Assembly: GCF_002288225.1 (NCBI RefSeq)
Contig: NZ_CP016777.1
Span: 1,240,001 to 1,304,000, forward strand
Source: Candidatus Planktophila dulcis
GTDB taxonomy: Bacteria > Actinomycetota > Actinomycetes > Nanopelagicales > Nanopelagicaceae
Length of the DNA: 64,000 nucleotides
Reading direction: 5' to 3'
Below the pieces are notes generated by a model that ran no database searches, was not told where the DNA came from, and saw only the letters and a program-made list of their open reading frames with translations. The position numbers and the translations under genes were made by a program. Positions 1-8,631 of the stretch are shown here, piece by piece (the first letter of the stretch is position 1; each line of letters starts with the position of its first letter).

Positions 1-1
1 T

Positions 2-2335
2 AAGTCTTGGACTGATGATGCACCCCAGCCTGTCGCACTTCAGGATCACGCACACGTAAAAGATCCCTTCTCCTACAAGGTCAAGCGATTCTTCTTAGGT
101 GGTGCGCTCAACCGTCACTCACTCGGTCATCAGAGACTGAGTAAGCGTTATGCCCTTGGAATTCTGTCATCCGACTGTATTTCATCATCTGCATACGGTT
201 CTGAACAGATTCTGATTGCACTCTTGCCAGCATTTGGTCTTGCAGCCTTTGCCATCTTGATGCCGATGACCGCAATTGTCTTAGCGATTCTCGTCATCAT
301 CACTTTGTCATATCGAAATGTCATCGATGTCTACACCAAGACCGGTGGCGCATATATTGTCTCGCGCGATAACTTCGGTCCAGTAGTTGCACAGATTGCA
401 GCTGTTGCACTGATGCTTGATTACATCGTCACATTAGCTATTCAGTCAGCAGCTGGTGTTGCTGCAATTATTTCAACGTTCCCTTCTCTTGAACCATACA
501 AAATGCCTATGATCTTTGCAGTCATCATCTTGTTGACCTACGGAAATCTGCGTGGAGTAAAAGAAGCTGGAAAGGCTTTTGCTTTCCCTACTTACTTCTT
601 CGTCGGCTGCATGTTCATTGTCTTTGGCATGGGTCTCTATCGCTTAGCAAATGGAACACTTCCTGTGCTCGATACCGATCTACCTGGAGCAATTCCTCTC
701 GGACAAGAACAGGGGCTGCTTACCTTTGCAGCAATCTTTATTCTGCTTCGCGCCTTTGCAAATGGTGGATCATCACTGACTGGTCTTGAAGCAATCTCTG
801 ATGGTGTTGCTCTCTTTAAGACACCTGAGCATGTCAACGCCAAGCGCACATTGGTTGTTATGAGTTGCCTTCTTGGAATCCTCGTCCTTGGTGTCTCCTA
901 CTTTGCGCATCACATCCACGCGATGCCATATGAGTCGGGTGTTCCAACTGTTATCTCTCAGATTGCAAAAGCAGCAGTAGGAACTGGAACTTTTGGAACA
1001 GTCATGTTCATCATGGTTCAGCTTGCAACAATGCTTATTCTCTTCGCTGGTGCAAACACCACATATAGCGCATTCCCATTGCTGGTGAACTTCGTGGCCG
1101 CAGATGGATATCTTCCGCGCCAATTAACAAAGCGTGGGCACCGTTTAGCTTTCTCAAATGGAATTCTCTTACTTGCAGGAGGTGGATTACTTCTTGTCAT
1201 CATCACTGCAGGATCTGTCGAACACCTCGTTGCCTTCTATGCACTCGGTGTCTTTACAGGATTTACCTTGGCTGGATTTGGTATGACTCGATATTACTTG
1301 CGGACTAAACCATCACAATGGAGAGTTAAGGTCTTTATCAATGCACTTGCAGGCTCTATCTCACTATTAATCGTCATCATCTTCTCCGTCGTGAAGTTCA
1401 CTCAAGGTGCTTGGCTAGTTCTTGTTACAGCTCCTATCTTGGTTGCAACACTTTTACGTTTACGTCGCCAATACACTCGCGAACAGGAAGCTCTCTCGGT
1501 TAAGAGTTTTGAAGAGCGCGCAACATCGATGGCCCGCCATGATGTCACTATCTTTGTAGATAGCGTTGATATCGCCACAGTCGGTGCTGTTCGTTATGCA
1601 CGAAGCCTTAAGCCACATAAGGTCAAGGCTGTTCACTTTGTTATCGATGATCGTCGTGCTGAGGCAATTCAAAAGGCGTGGGCAGAATCTGAGGCGCTGG
1701 AAGATGTGCAGTTAGATCTGATTGATTGCCCAGATCGCCGCATTGCAAATTCAGCACTTGACTATGCAATTCGTAAGACTGAAAAGCCTGATATTGAATT
1801 AACAATTCTGCTTCCTCGTCGTTCTTACTCACGATTCTTAGGTCGCCTGCTACACGATCAAACGGCTGAAGAAATTGCTGCACCAATCTCGCAGTTGCAG
1901 CGAGTTGTTGCAACGATTGTTCCTTTTGACGTCAATCGCATTACTTCTCGTGGAGATTTGCATATCCGTCACGAGCAGGAAACGTTAAGAAGTGTGAGCA
2001 CTCAGGAGAAGATCAAGCCAACACAAGTTGCCCCACAAGTCTTTGCACCCGTTACTCACTACGCAGAAGATGTCACTCCTATCGGAAAAATAGAGTGGCG
2101 TAAGCGTTCTAAGGTGCATGGTCGCGTTACCTCCATTGCAACTGCTCCACGTGGTTCTGCGCCGATGCTGCAGGTGGAAGTCTGGGATGAAACTGGCGGA
2201 ATCACTCTTAACTTCCTAGGCCGTCGTGAGATTGCAGGACTTGAAGTCGGTATGGAGATGCGTGCTGAAGGTATGGTTGGAGAAGAAGAAGGTCAGCTGA
2301 CTATCTTGAATCCATCATACGAACTACTTGTCTGA
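2..2335 (+). CDS. APC-family amino acid permease fused to a C-terminal OB-fold domain (5' partial)
   Basis: The frame is open from base 2, so the true start lies before the window; the internal TTG at 224 is not the start. The first visible residues include the LSSDCISSSAYGSEQ stretch typical of the first helix of APC-superfamily permeases, and about eleven more hydrophobic segments follow. A soluble region of about 190 residues comes after the last helix. The final ~80 residues (from about KIEWRKRSKVHGRVTS) look like the OB-fold nucleic-acid-binding domain that many actinobacteria encode as a separate small protein. Expected role: import of an amino acid or similar solute across the inner membrane; the substrate is not readable. 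The coding frame crosses the junction without a stop. The gene converges on tadA and overlaps its 3' end by 12 bases. Family call is firm; the role of the OB-fold is unknown. Confidence 0.85.
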   Translation, partial: KSWTDDAPQPVALQDHAHVKDPFSYKVKRFFLGGALNRHSLGHQRLSKRYALGILSSDCISSSAYGSEQILIALLPAFGLAAFAILMPMTAIVLAILVIITLSYRNVIDVYTKTGGAYIVSRDNFGPVVAQIAAVALMLDYIVTLAIQSAAGVAAIISTFPSLEPYKMPMIFAVIILLTYGNLRGVKEAGKAFAFPTYFFVGCMFIVFGMGLYRLANGTLPVLDTDLPGAIPLGQEQGLLTFAAIFILLRAFANGGSSLTGLEAISDGVALFKTPEHVNAKRTLVVMSCLLGILVLGVSYFAHHIHAMPYESGVPTVISQIAKAAVGTGTFGTVMFIMVQLATMLILFAGANTTYSAFPLLVNFVAADGYLPRQLTKRGHRLAFSNGILLLAGGGLLLVIITAGSVEHLVAFYALGVFTGFTLAGFGMTRYYLRTKPSQWRVKVFINALAGSISLLIVIIFSVVKFTQGAWLVLVTAPILVATLLRLRRQYTREQEALSVKSFEERATSMARHDVTIFVDSVDIATVGAVRYARSLKPHKVKAVHFVIDDRRAEAIQKAWAESEALEDVQLDLIDCPDRRIANSALDYAIRKTEKPDIELTILLPRRSYSRFLGRLLHDQTAEEIAAPISQLQRVVATIVPFDVNRITSRGDLHIRHEQETLRSVSTQEKIKPTQVAPQVFAPVTHYAEDVTPIGKIEWRKRSKVHGRVTSIATAPRGSAPMLQVEVWDETGGITLNFLGRREIAGLEVGMEMRAEGMVGEEEGQLTILNPSYELLV

Positions 2336-2752
2336 GAAGAACTCTTTCAATAGCGCTGCGCACTCATTCTCAAGCACACCTGAAGTCACCTCAACTTTAA
2401 AGATAGAACGTGGGTCTCTCAGAACATCCCATACAGATCCCACAGCGCCTGCCTTCTCATCCCATGCGCCAAAGATGAGGTGAGAGATTCGTGATTGAGC
2501 GATTGCTCCAGCACACATCGCACATGGCTCAAGAGTGACAATAAGTGTGCAACCATCAAGGCGAGAGTTCTGTAGTCGTGCTGCAGCGTTGCGGATGGCA
2601 ACTACTTCAGCATGTGCAGTTGGATCGTTATTAGCTTCACGCTCATTTGAGCCTTTACCGATTACCACTCCATCTTTATTGATAACGATGGCACCAACAG
2701 GAACATCACCAGTTACAAATGCAGATCGAGCAATAACAAGTGCTTCATTCAT
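2324..2752 (-). CDS. tadA: tRNA-specific adenosine deaminase
   Basis: TadA converts A34 to inosine in tRNA-Arg(ACG). The 142-residue protein has the cytidine-deaminase fold signature: the HAEV motif (zinc ligand plus catalytic Glu) near residue 47 and the PCAMCAGA motif with two zinc-binding cysteines near residue 77. The ATG chosen gives a slightly short N-terminus compared with E. coli TadA; the frame stays open upstream for some codons but no better start codon is close. It lies 28 bases downstream of the TadA-associated gene on the same strand, so the two are probably cotranscribed. Its presumed substrate, tRNA-Arg(ACG), is encoded at 20884-20956. Confidence 0.93.
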   Translation of the reverse strand: MNEALVIARSAFVTGDVPVGAIVINKDGVVIGKGSNEREANNDPTAHAEVVAIRNAAARLQNSRLDGCTLIVTLEPCAMCAGAIAQSRISHLIFGAWDEKAGAVGSVWDVLRDPRSIFKVEVTSGVLENECAALLKEFFSDK

Positions 2753-2780
2753 AAACTCTTCAGGCGTGCGAGATGAAATC

Positions 2781-3266
2781 TTAGGACTCCAATAACTCAG
2801 TCAGTTGCTCGCTAAATCCTAAGCGATTAGCAATTGCTTCAATCTGTTCATCGGGAAATAAATCTGCATCATCACAGAGAGTTGAAAGTTCCATGCTGTG
2901 AAGACCAAGGTCAGAGAAGATGTCGACATCACCTGCTGGAAGTGGTTCATCCTCTTCATCCGGTTGATCAAGATCGGCTAGCTCAAGAAATTCTGCTGCA
3001 ACTTCATAATCGATTGCACAACTAACATCACTGATAAAGAATTTAACATGTGTACCCAATACGCGAATAGCTAAGAAGAATTCATCATCGATAGTTATGA
3101 GAGCAACTGCCCCGCCATTTGTCTGTTGTTTTTTGAGGCGGTCAATAATGTGAGTTAGGTCATCTGGGTCAGGTAGAGATGCGATAGACCAGCGTCCATC
3201 TTCATGCCACGCCTCAATCGCGAAGTCCTGGGTTTGCTCTGACACATCTCCCATATTGGCACTCAT
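2781..3266 (-). CDS. tRNA adenosine deaminase-associated protein
   Basis: This acidic protein of about 161 residues belongs to the actinobacterial family found next to tadA. The N-terminal part ([13 protein letters not shown]) and the middle ([14 protein letters not shown], followed by [11 protein letters not shown]) match what I recall of that family; its molecular function is not established. I place the start at the ATG at 3266. The ATG at 3302 would overlap the divergent upp start, and one at 3254 is also possible. Only 34 bases separate this start from upp, so the two promoters must overlap the two coding ends. The protein is strongly acidic (a DQPDEEDEP run), which may suit binding a basic partner or an RNA enzyme complex; that is speculation. 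Confidence 0.78.
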   Translation of the reverse strand: MSANMGDVSEQTQDFAIEAWHEDGRWSIASLPDPDDLTHIIDRLKKQQTNGGAVALITIDDEFFLAIRVLGTHVKFFISDVSCAIDYEVAAEFLELADLDQPDEEDEPLPAGDVDIFSDLGLHSMELSTLCDDADLFPDEQIEAIANRLGFSEQLTELLES

Positions 3267-3300
3267 TGAAGTGGAAAGAAAGCCCTGTAAGGTAGATGAC

Positions 3301-3939
3301 ATGAAAGTTCACGTTGCAAATCACCCACTGATCTCTCACAAACTTACTGTTTTACGTGATGAAAGAACGGATTCTCCGACCTTCCGACTTCTCGTCGAAG
3401 AGCTCGTGACACTGCTTGCATACGAGGCAACCCGCGAAGTGCGTACCAAGACTGTGAACATCAAGACTCCCGTGACTTCGACAACAGGATTAGTTATGGC
3501 TGAACCGCGACCAGTCGTCGTTCCCATCTTGCGTGCAGGACTTGGAATGTTAGAGGGAATGACAAAGTTGCTCCCGACAGCTCAAGTTGGATTCTTAGGA
3601 ATGGTTCGTAACGAAGAAACACTTAAGGCAACCACATATGCCAATCGACTTCCTGAAAATCTCTCTGGTCGTCAATGCTTTATTCTCGATCCGATGCTCG
3701 CAACCGGCGGCACTTTGGTCATGGCCATTAATTACTTGATTGAACGTGGCGCCGATGAGATCACAGCGATCTGTTTGCTTGCAGCTCCTGAAGGAATCAA
3801 AGTTCTCGAAGATGAATTTAAGAATGCTGGGATTCCAATTACTCTGGTGACTGGTTCACTCGATGAGAAACTCAATGAAAAGGGTTATATCGTTCCCGGT
3901 CTTGGCGATGCAGGCGATCGTCTCTACGGTGTTGTGTAA
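3301..3939 (+). CDS. upp: Uracil phosphoribosyltransferase
   Basis: Upp makes UMP from uracil and PRPP in pyrimidine salvage. The 212-residue protein begins [15 protein letters not shown], the usual start of this family. It has the PRPP-binding region (DPMLATGGT, residues ~131-139) and the C-terminal PGLGDAGDR uracil-binding motif. A longer reading from 3256 adds 15 residues without family support. The next gene (malic enzyme) begins immediately after the stop codon, so the two are probably cotranscribed. A candidate promoter (TTGAAG at 3266, 16-nt spacer, TAAGGT at 3288) ends seven bases before the ATG, which would give a nearly leaderless mRNA. Confidence 0.95.
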   Translation: MKVHVANHPLISHKLTVLRDERTDSPTFRLLVEELVTLLAYEATREVRTKTVNIKTPVTSTTGLVMAEPRPVVVPILRAGLGMLEGMTKLLPTAQVGFLGMVRNEETLKATTYANRLPENLSGRQCFILDPMLATGGTLVMAINYLIERGADEITAICLLAAPEGIKVLEDEFKNAGIPITLVTGSLDEKLNEKGYIVPGLGDAGDRLYGVV

Positions 3940-5316
3940 ATGGCATCAACTTCCCCTGGATACGGAATCACAATCCGTGTTGAAGGTTCTCCTGAGCTCC
4001 AACCAGTTGCGCTCATAACAACCACCATTACCAATGCAGGGGCGACTATTACCGCCCTCGACGTCGTTGAATCACTCCTTGAGAAGGTAGTCATTGACGT
4101 TACATGCGACACCATTGATGCCGATCACGCTCAAGAAATTCATGATGCACTATCAGCTCACAATGGGCTTACTGTTCGTAAAGTCAGCGATCGAACATTC
4201 TTACTCCACCTCGGTGGAAAGATTGAGGTAACTTCCAAAGTTCCTCTAAAGACTCGTGATGACCTCTCTCGCGCATACACACCTGGTGTTGCTCGTATTT
4301 CACAAGCAATCGTCGATGATCCATCAGATGTTCGCCGCCTGACAATGAAGCGCAATACGGTGGCTGTTGTTACCGATGGTTCAGCAGTACTAGGCCTAGG
4401 AAATATCGGCCCTTCGGCCGCCCTTCCTGTCATGGAAGGAAAAGCTGCACTCTTTAAGCGCTTTGCCAATGTTGATGCATGGCCAGTCTGTCTTGATACA
4501 CAAGATGTCGATGAAATCGTTCGCACGGTCCAACTCATCGCACCTGTCTATGGCGGCATCAACCTTGAAGATATCTCAGCACCGCGCTGCTTTGAAGTAG
4601 AACGTCGCCTGCGCGAACTTCTTGATATCCCTGTCTTCCACGATGATCAACATGGAACTGCCATTGTTGTTCTTGCAGCTCTGCGCAATGCGCTCAAGCT
4701 AGTGAAGAAAGATATGTCGAAGGTCAGAATCATCATGAGCGGTGCAGGAGCAGCAGGTACTGCTATTGCTCGCCTTCTGGTCTTAAGTGGTGCCACCAAC
4801 ATCATCGCATTTGATAAAGATGGTGTTATCTCAAAAGATTCTCAATCTGAAGATCCCATGCGTGATTGGTTTATTGAGAACTCAAATAAAGCGAACTTCA
4901 AAGGAAGCGTCCACGAAGCGTTGGCAGGAGCTGACATCTTTATTGGTGTGAGCGCACCAAATGTTCTCAAAGAAGCAGATATCGCATCTATGGCTGCAGG
5001 TTCCATCGTCTTTGCACTTGCCAACCCAGATCCTGAAATCGATCCAGTTATTGCTCGTAAATATGCTGCAGTTGTTGCAACAGGGCGTAGCGATCACCCA
5101 AATCAAATTAACAACGTTCTTGCCTTCCCTGGAATCTTCCGCGGACTACTCGATGCAAACGCTCACAAGATCACAGATAAGTTGCTCGTTGCCGCAGCTG
5201 AAGCGATTGCAGATTGCGTGAGCCCATCACAGCTCAACACATCATTTATTGTTCCTAGTGTCTTTGATCCCAATGTAGTAATACAGGTTGCTGCAGCAGT
5301 AAAGAAGTCGGTGTAA
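3940..5316 (+). CDS. NAD-type malic enzyme with N-terminal ACT domain
   Basis: The enzyme decarboxylates malate to pyruvate, linking the TCA cycle to gluconeogenic and anabolic precursors. Residues ~1-85 form an ACT-like ligand-binding domain (GYGITIRVEGSPELQPVA at its start). The malic enzyme core follows: the SRAYTPGVA segment, GNIGPSAALPVMEGKA, the metal-binding FHDDQHGTA segment (~residue 229) and a Rossmann NAD(P)-binding motif MSGAGAAGTAIARLL. Length (458 residues) fits single-domain bacterial malic enzymes plus ACT. The start directly abuts the upp stop codon. The ACT domain suggests allosteric control by an amino acid or other small ligand, not identifiable here. NAD rather than NADP preference is assumed, not shown. 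Confidence 0.92.
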   Translation: MASTSPGYGITIRVEGSPELQPVALITTTITNAGATITALDVVESLLEKVVIDVTCDTIDADHAQEIHDALSAHNGLTVRKVSDRTFLLHLGGKIEVTSKVPLKTRDDLSRAYTPGVARISQAIVDDPSDVRRLTMKRNTVAVVTDGSAVLGLGNIGPSAALPVMEGKAALFKRFANVDAWPVCLDTQDVDEIVRTVQLIAPVYGGINLEDISAPRCFEVERRLRELLDIPVFHDDQHGTAIVVLAALRNALKLVKKDMSKVRIIMSGAGAAGTAIARLLVLSGATNIIAFDKDGVISKDSQSEDPMRDWFIENSNKANFKGSVHEALAGADIFIGVSAPNVLKEADIASMAAGSIVFALANPDPEIDPVIARKYAAVVATGRSDHPNQINNVLAFPGIFRGLLDANAHKITDKLLVAAAEAIADCVSPSQLNTSFIVPSVFDPNVVIQVAAAVKKSV

Positions 5317-5918
5317 TGGAACTCGTTGCATCCTTTGATGAGCAGTTCACCGCTCTTGCTCCCTTTCTTTTCTATGTAATTATCGGTGCCATTGTTTTCA
5401 TTGAAACTGGACTTCTCTTTGGCTTCTTCCTACCCGGTGATTCAGTCCTCTTTAGCGCTGGTTTAGTAGCTGCAGCTCAAGGCGATATCAATATCGCAAT
5501 ATTGGTACTAATCATCTTGGCTGCTGCATTCTTTGGTGATCAAGTTGGCTTTGTCATCGGCCGCGTTGTCGGTCGTCCTTACCTTGATAAGCACACATCA
5601 CCTCGCATGCGCAGAATGATTGAGCGCTCTGAACGCTTCTATGAGAAAACTGGATGGTGGGCAGTCGTTGCTGCACGCTTCTTCCCGTGGATTCGCACCT
5701 TTGTTCCGCCTATTGCAGGTGCATCAATGATGAATTACTACAAATTCCTATCAGCCAACATAATCGGTGCTGTGCTGTGGGGAGCTGGAATTACCTTGGC
5801 TGGTTACTACGCTGCAACACTGCCGTGGGTTAAGACTTCCTCTTATGCAATAGCCGCATTCTTTATTTGTGGGTCAATCGTTTCCGGCCTTGTGAATTAT
5901 TCACGCCGCCAACGATAA
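5316..5918 (+). CDS. DedA-family inner-membrane protein
   Basis: This 200-residue multi-pass protein has the DedA hallmarks: the FIETGLLFGFFLPGDS motif near residue 28, the FGDQVGFVIGRVVGR segment and the ARFFPWIRTFVPPIAG motif near residue 120. DedA proteins act in membrane lipid and proton-motive-force homeostasis, and some are lipid scramblases or flippases. The start overlaps the malic enzyme stop by one base (TAATG). The 3' end overlaps the convergent DMT gene by 56 bases, which is long for a convergent pair. Family certain; substrate unknown. Confidence 0.92.
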   Translation: MELVASFDEQFTALAPFLFYVIIGAIVFIETGLLFGFFLPGDSVLFSAGLVAAAQGDINIAILVLIILAAAFFGDQVGFVIGRVVGRPYLDKHTSPRMRRMIERSERFYEKTGWWAVVAARFFPWIRTFVPPIAGASMMNYYKFLSANIIGAVLWGAGITLAGYYAATLPWVKTSSYAIAAFFICGSIVSGLVNYSRRQR

Positions 5919-6822
5919 CTCCCACATAGGTCATAGCAATTCCTGTCACCAAATACATAGATACCTGCACGCCATATGTTGGTGAGTAGAGATCAATCAA
6001 GAGTGAACCCACTAATTGACCGCCCACGCTAAAGAGTGTGAATGTGAGAACGCCAAGATGTTGAACAATTGTTGATGTGAAAGCAATATAGATAACTCCG
6101 ATGACACCACCTGTGTAAATCCACCAAGGACCTGCTGGAAGTGGAACAAGTTCTTCTGAGTTGATAAGTACCAAGATACTTAAGAAAATCACAAGAAATG
6201 TCGTTCCCATAATGAAGTTGAGTAGCGATGTGGTGAAACTTTGATGTGAATACTCATTGATCTGACCATTCATTGCACGCTGCACGCCAACAATCGCACC
6301 TGCAACACATCCCATAAAGACTGCAATGAGTGAGAGATTTCGTGCATCGATACGGTCATAGACCGAGATAAAGACTGCAAAGACAGTGAAGAATGCGGCG
6401 GCAATACGACGAGGTGTGATGTGTTTCTTTCCGCCACCTGTAAGCCCGATGCGATCGACAACAAGGGAGGCTGCTGTTTGACCCGCAATAGATGCAACAG
6501 AGTAGATAGCAACGCCAATAAGAGGCACGATGTGAGTCTGCACAGCAACGAAGCTGCCCCCGAGAGCGCCTGCAAAGAGAGTCCACTTGGGTAGCTCTTT
6601 ACGCGCCACCGCCCCGCGCAAATTACGAGCACCTTCTTTAATGGAAGGCGTGAAGAGGGCGATGATTGAAATGATTATCAAACCTGACCCAAATGAAACC
6701 AGCGCTGCTTCAACGCCATTTCCAATCAGATGTGAAAGTTCGCCATTAGCGCGCGCCTGAAGAGCAATCATGACTCCAGAGATTGCTGCCAGAAAATCTA
6801 GGCGCTGATTCTTGGTGGACAT
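5863..6822 (-). CDS. DMT-family transporter of the YdcZ (DUF606) type
   Basis: The 319-residue protein shows about ten hydrophobic segments, in two similar halves each starting with a pattern like AISGVMIALQARANGELS and MGCVAGAIVGVQRAMNGQIN. That doubled N/Q-G signature is typical of YdcZ-type members of the drug/metabolite transporter superfamily. Substrate unknown. The ATG at 6822 is preceded by TAGGAT with six bases between, which could be a -10 hexamer for a leaderless transcript or an AGGA ribosome-binding site. It follows the ABC-F gene on the same strand by 12 bases. The last 56 bases overlap dedA on the opposite strand. Confidence 0.85.
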   Translation of the reverse strand: MSTKNQRLDFLAAISGVMIALQARANGELSHLIGNGVEAALVSFGSGLIIISIIALFTPSIKEGARNLRGAVARKELPKWTLFAGALGGSFVAVQTHIVPLIGVAIYSVASIAGQTAASLVVDRIGLTGGGKKHITPRRIAAAFFTVFAVFISVYDRIDARNLSLIAVFMGCVAGAIVGVQRAMNGQINEYSHQSFTTSLLNFIMGTTFLVIFLSILVLINSEELVPLPAGPWWIYTGGVIGVIYIAFTSTIVQHLGVLTFTLFSVGGQLVGSLLIDLYSPTYGVQVSMYLVTGIAMTYVGVIVGGVNNSQGRKRLTHK

Positions 6823-6834
6823 AGGTAAATCCTA

Positions 6835-8607
6835 TTAACTTTCCAGCGCCAGAGTGATCTCTAGCCATTCTTCTTCGCGAGTAAGTAATTCACTCTGCAC
6901 CTTCTCAATTTCACCAGCAATTGCAATCAAACGTTCTGGATTGAAGCCTTCGTTCTCTTGCTCCTTCAGCAGTTCTGCAAGACGCTCCTTACCCTTTGCT
7001 ACCTGTCGCTCAACGCGCGTTAGATCCTTCTTCAATTGACGTTTTTCTGCAGCACTAGATGTGGATGAGAACTTTCCACCAGATGCAGCTGCAGATGCAA
7101 TTGATGCAACGCGCTGTTCAAGATATTGATCCACACCGCGCGGCAAATCACGAAGATGTTTATCGCCCAGTAACCCCCAAAATCGATCGCAGACGCGCTC
7201 TAGGAAATATCTATCGTGAGAAATCACAATCAAGGTGCCACCATAGCTGTCGAGTAAATCTTCTAACTCTGTAAGAGTCTCAATATCAAAATCATTGGTG
7301 GGCTCATCAAGGAGCAATACGTTCGGTGAATCCATCAGTAATCGTGTGAGCTGCAGACGGCGACGTTCTCCACCTGATAAATCTCCCACCGGTGTCCACT
7401 GCGCATCACGATCAAAGCCAAGGCGTTCACAGAGTTGAGATGCTGAAAGTGTTTTTCCTTTACCAATCTCCACATGTGTTGCAATATTTTCTACCGCTTC
7501 AAGTAAGCGCCATGTGGGGTCAAGTTCATCAAGGTGCTGTGTCAGAAAGGCAATCTTGACGGTAATTCCTGTAACAAGCTTGCCTGCTGCTGGTTGCAAC
7601 TGACCTGCCAAAGTGCGCATCAGAGTTGTCTTTCCAGCACCGTTAATGCCCACAATGCCAATGCGATCTCCTGGACCTATGTTCCATGTCAGGTTATCAA
7701 TCAGCTCTTTATCGCCAGCTTTGATCAGCGCATGATGAAGTTCAAAGACAGTATTACCAAGTCGGTTGAGAGCAAACTTTAAGAGCTCTGTTGAATCACG
7801 TGGTGCTGGCTCTGCTGAAATCAATTCATTGGCTGCATCAACACGAAACTTAGGTTTTGTTGTTCGCGCAGGTGCTCCGCGGCGCAGCCACGCAAGCTCT
7901 TTGCGAATCAAGTTATTACGACGAGCATCCATTGCATTGGATTGGCGAGCTCGCTCTGCCTTAGCTAAAACAAATGCTGAATACCCGCCGTCATACTCTT
8001 CTACCTTGCCAAGGACTACTTCCCACGTACGCTCGGTTACTTCATCGAGGAACCAGCGATCGTGCGTCACAACTAGTACTGCTAAATCTCTTCGGTTCTT
8101 TAAGTGGGATGCAAGCCAGGCAACGCCTTCAACATCGAGGTGGTTTGTTGGTTCATCCAGCAGAATCAAATCAAGATCGTCAATGAGTAATTTAGCTAAT
8201 CCAACACGGCGCTTTTCTCCACCAGAAAGAGATGCAAATGTGCGATCAAAGATATGGTCATCAAAGCTTCCAAAGAGGCCGGTAAAGATTTCACGGATAC
8301 GAGGATCACTTGCCCATTCATGTTTCTCGCGATGGGCGATAACTACATCGCCCACAGTTGCATGAGGGGCAGCACTATCTATTTGAGAGAGAATGCCAAT
8401 CTTTGAAGCATTCGACTTTGTTACTCGACCTGCATCAGGCTCTTCTACGCCTGCAATAATTTTCATGAGCGTGGATTTACCAGCTCCATTGCGTCCAACA
8501 ATTCCGATGCGATCGCCTTCTGAAACACCGAGTGATACTCGCTCCAGAAGTGGGCGGATATCAAAGGCTTTAGAGACCTCTTCGATATTCACTACATTGC
8601 GCGCCAC
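6835..8607 (-). CDS. ABC-F ATPase, Uup-like
   Basis: A soluble tandem-ATPase protein of 590 residues with no membrane segments, hence ABC-F rather than a transporter. ATPase 1 has GRNGAGKST (~residue 38), signature LSGGEKRR and Walker B LDLILLDEP. ATPase 2 has GINGAGKTT, LSGGERRR and NVLLLDEP. The C-terminal ~70 residues are charged and coiled-coil-like (KRQLKKDLTRVERQVAKGKERL), as in Uup. ABC-F proteins act on ribosomes to resolve stalls or confer antibiotic resistance; Uup also affects genome stability. The start codon is GTG, 24 bases from the divergent kynU start. Family certain, exact subfamily probable. Confidence 0.9.
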   Translation of the reverse strand: MARNVVNIEEVSKAFDIRPLLERVSLGVSEGDRIGIVGRNGAGKSTLMKIIAGVEEPDAGRVTKSNASKIGILSQIDSAAPHATVGDVVIAHREKHEWASDPRIREIFTGLFGSFDDHIFDRTFASLSGGEKRRVGLAKLLIDDLDLILLDEPTNHLDVEGVAWLASHLKNRRDLAVLVVTHDRWFLDEVTERTWEVVLGKVEEYDGGYSAFVLAKAERARQSNAMDARRNNLIRKELAWLRRGAPARTTKPKFRVDAANELISAEPAPRDSTELLKFALNRLGNTVFELHHALIKAGDKELIDNLTWNIGPGDRIGIVGINGAGKTTLMRTLAGQLQPAAGKLVTGITVKIAFLTQHLDELDPTWRLLEAVENIATHVEIGKGKTLSASQLCERLGFDRDAQWTPVGDLSGGERRRLQLTRLLMDSPNVLLLDEPTNDFDIETLTELEDLLDSYGGTLIVISHDRYFLERVCDRFWGLLGDKHLRDLPRGVDQYLEQRVASIASAAASGGKFSSTSSAAEKRQLKKDLTRVERQVAKGKERLAELLKEQENEGFNPERLIAIAGEIEKVQSELLTREEEWLEITLALES

Positions 8608-8631
8608 GGTAGGAGAGCGTACCTTTGAACT

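Noticed and set aside
3267-3302. Longer N-terminus for the TadA-associated protein
   Set aside because: The extra 12 residues would overlap the upp start and its promoter, and do not look like the family.
7766-8365. A 199-codon open frame on the plus strand
   Set aside because: It lies wholly antisense inside the ABC-F gene, shows no domain pattern and is arginine/serine-rich, as expected for a shadow frame.
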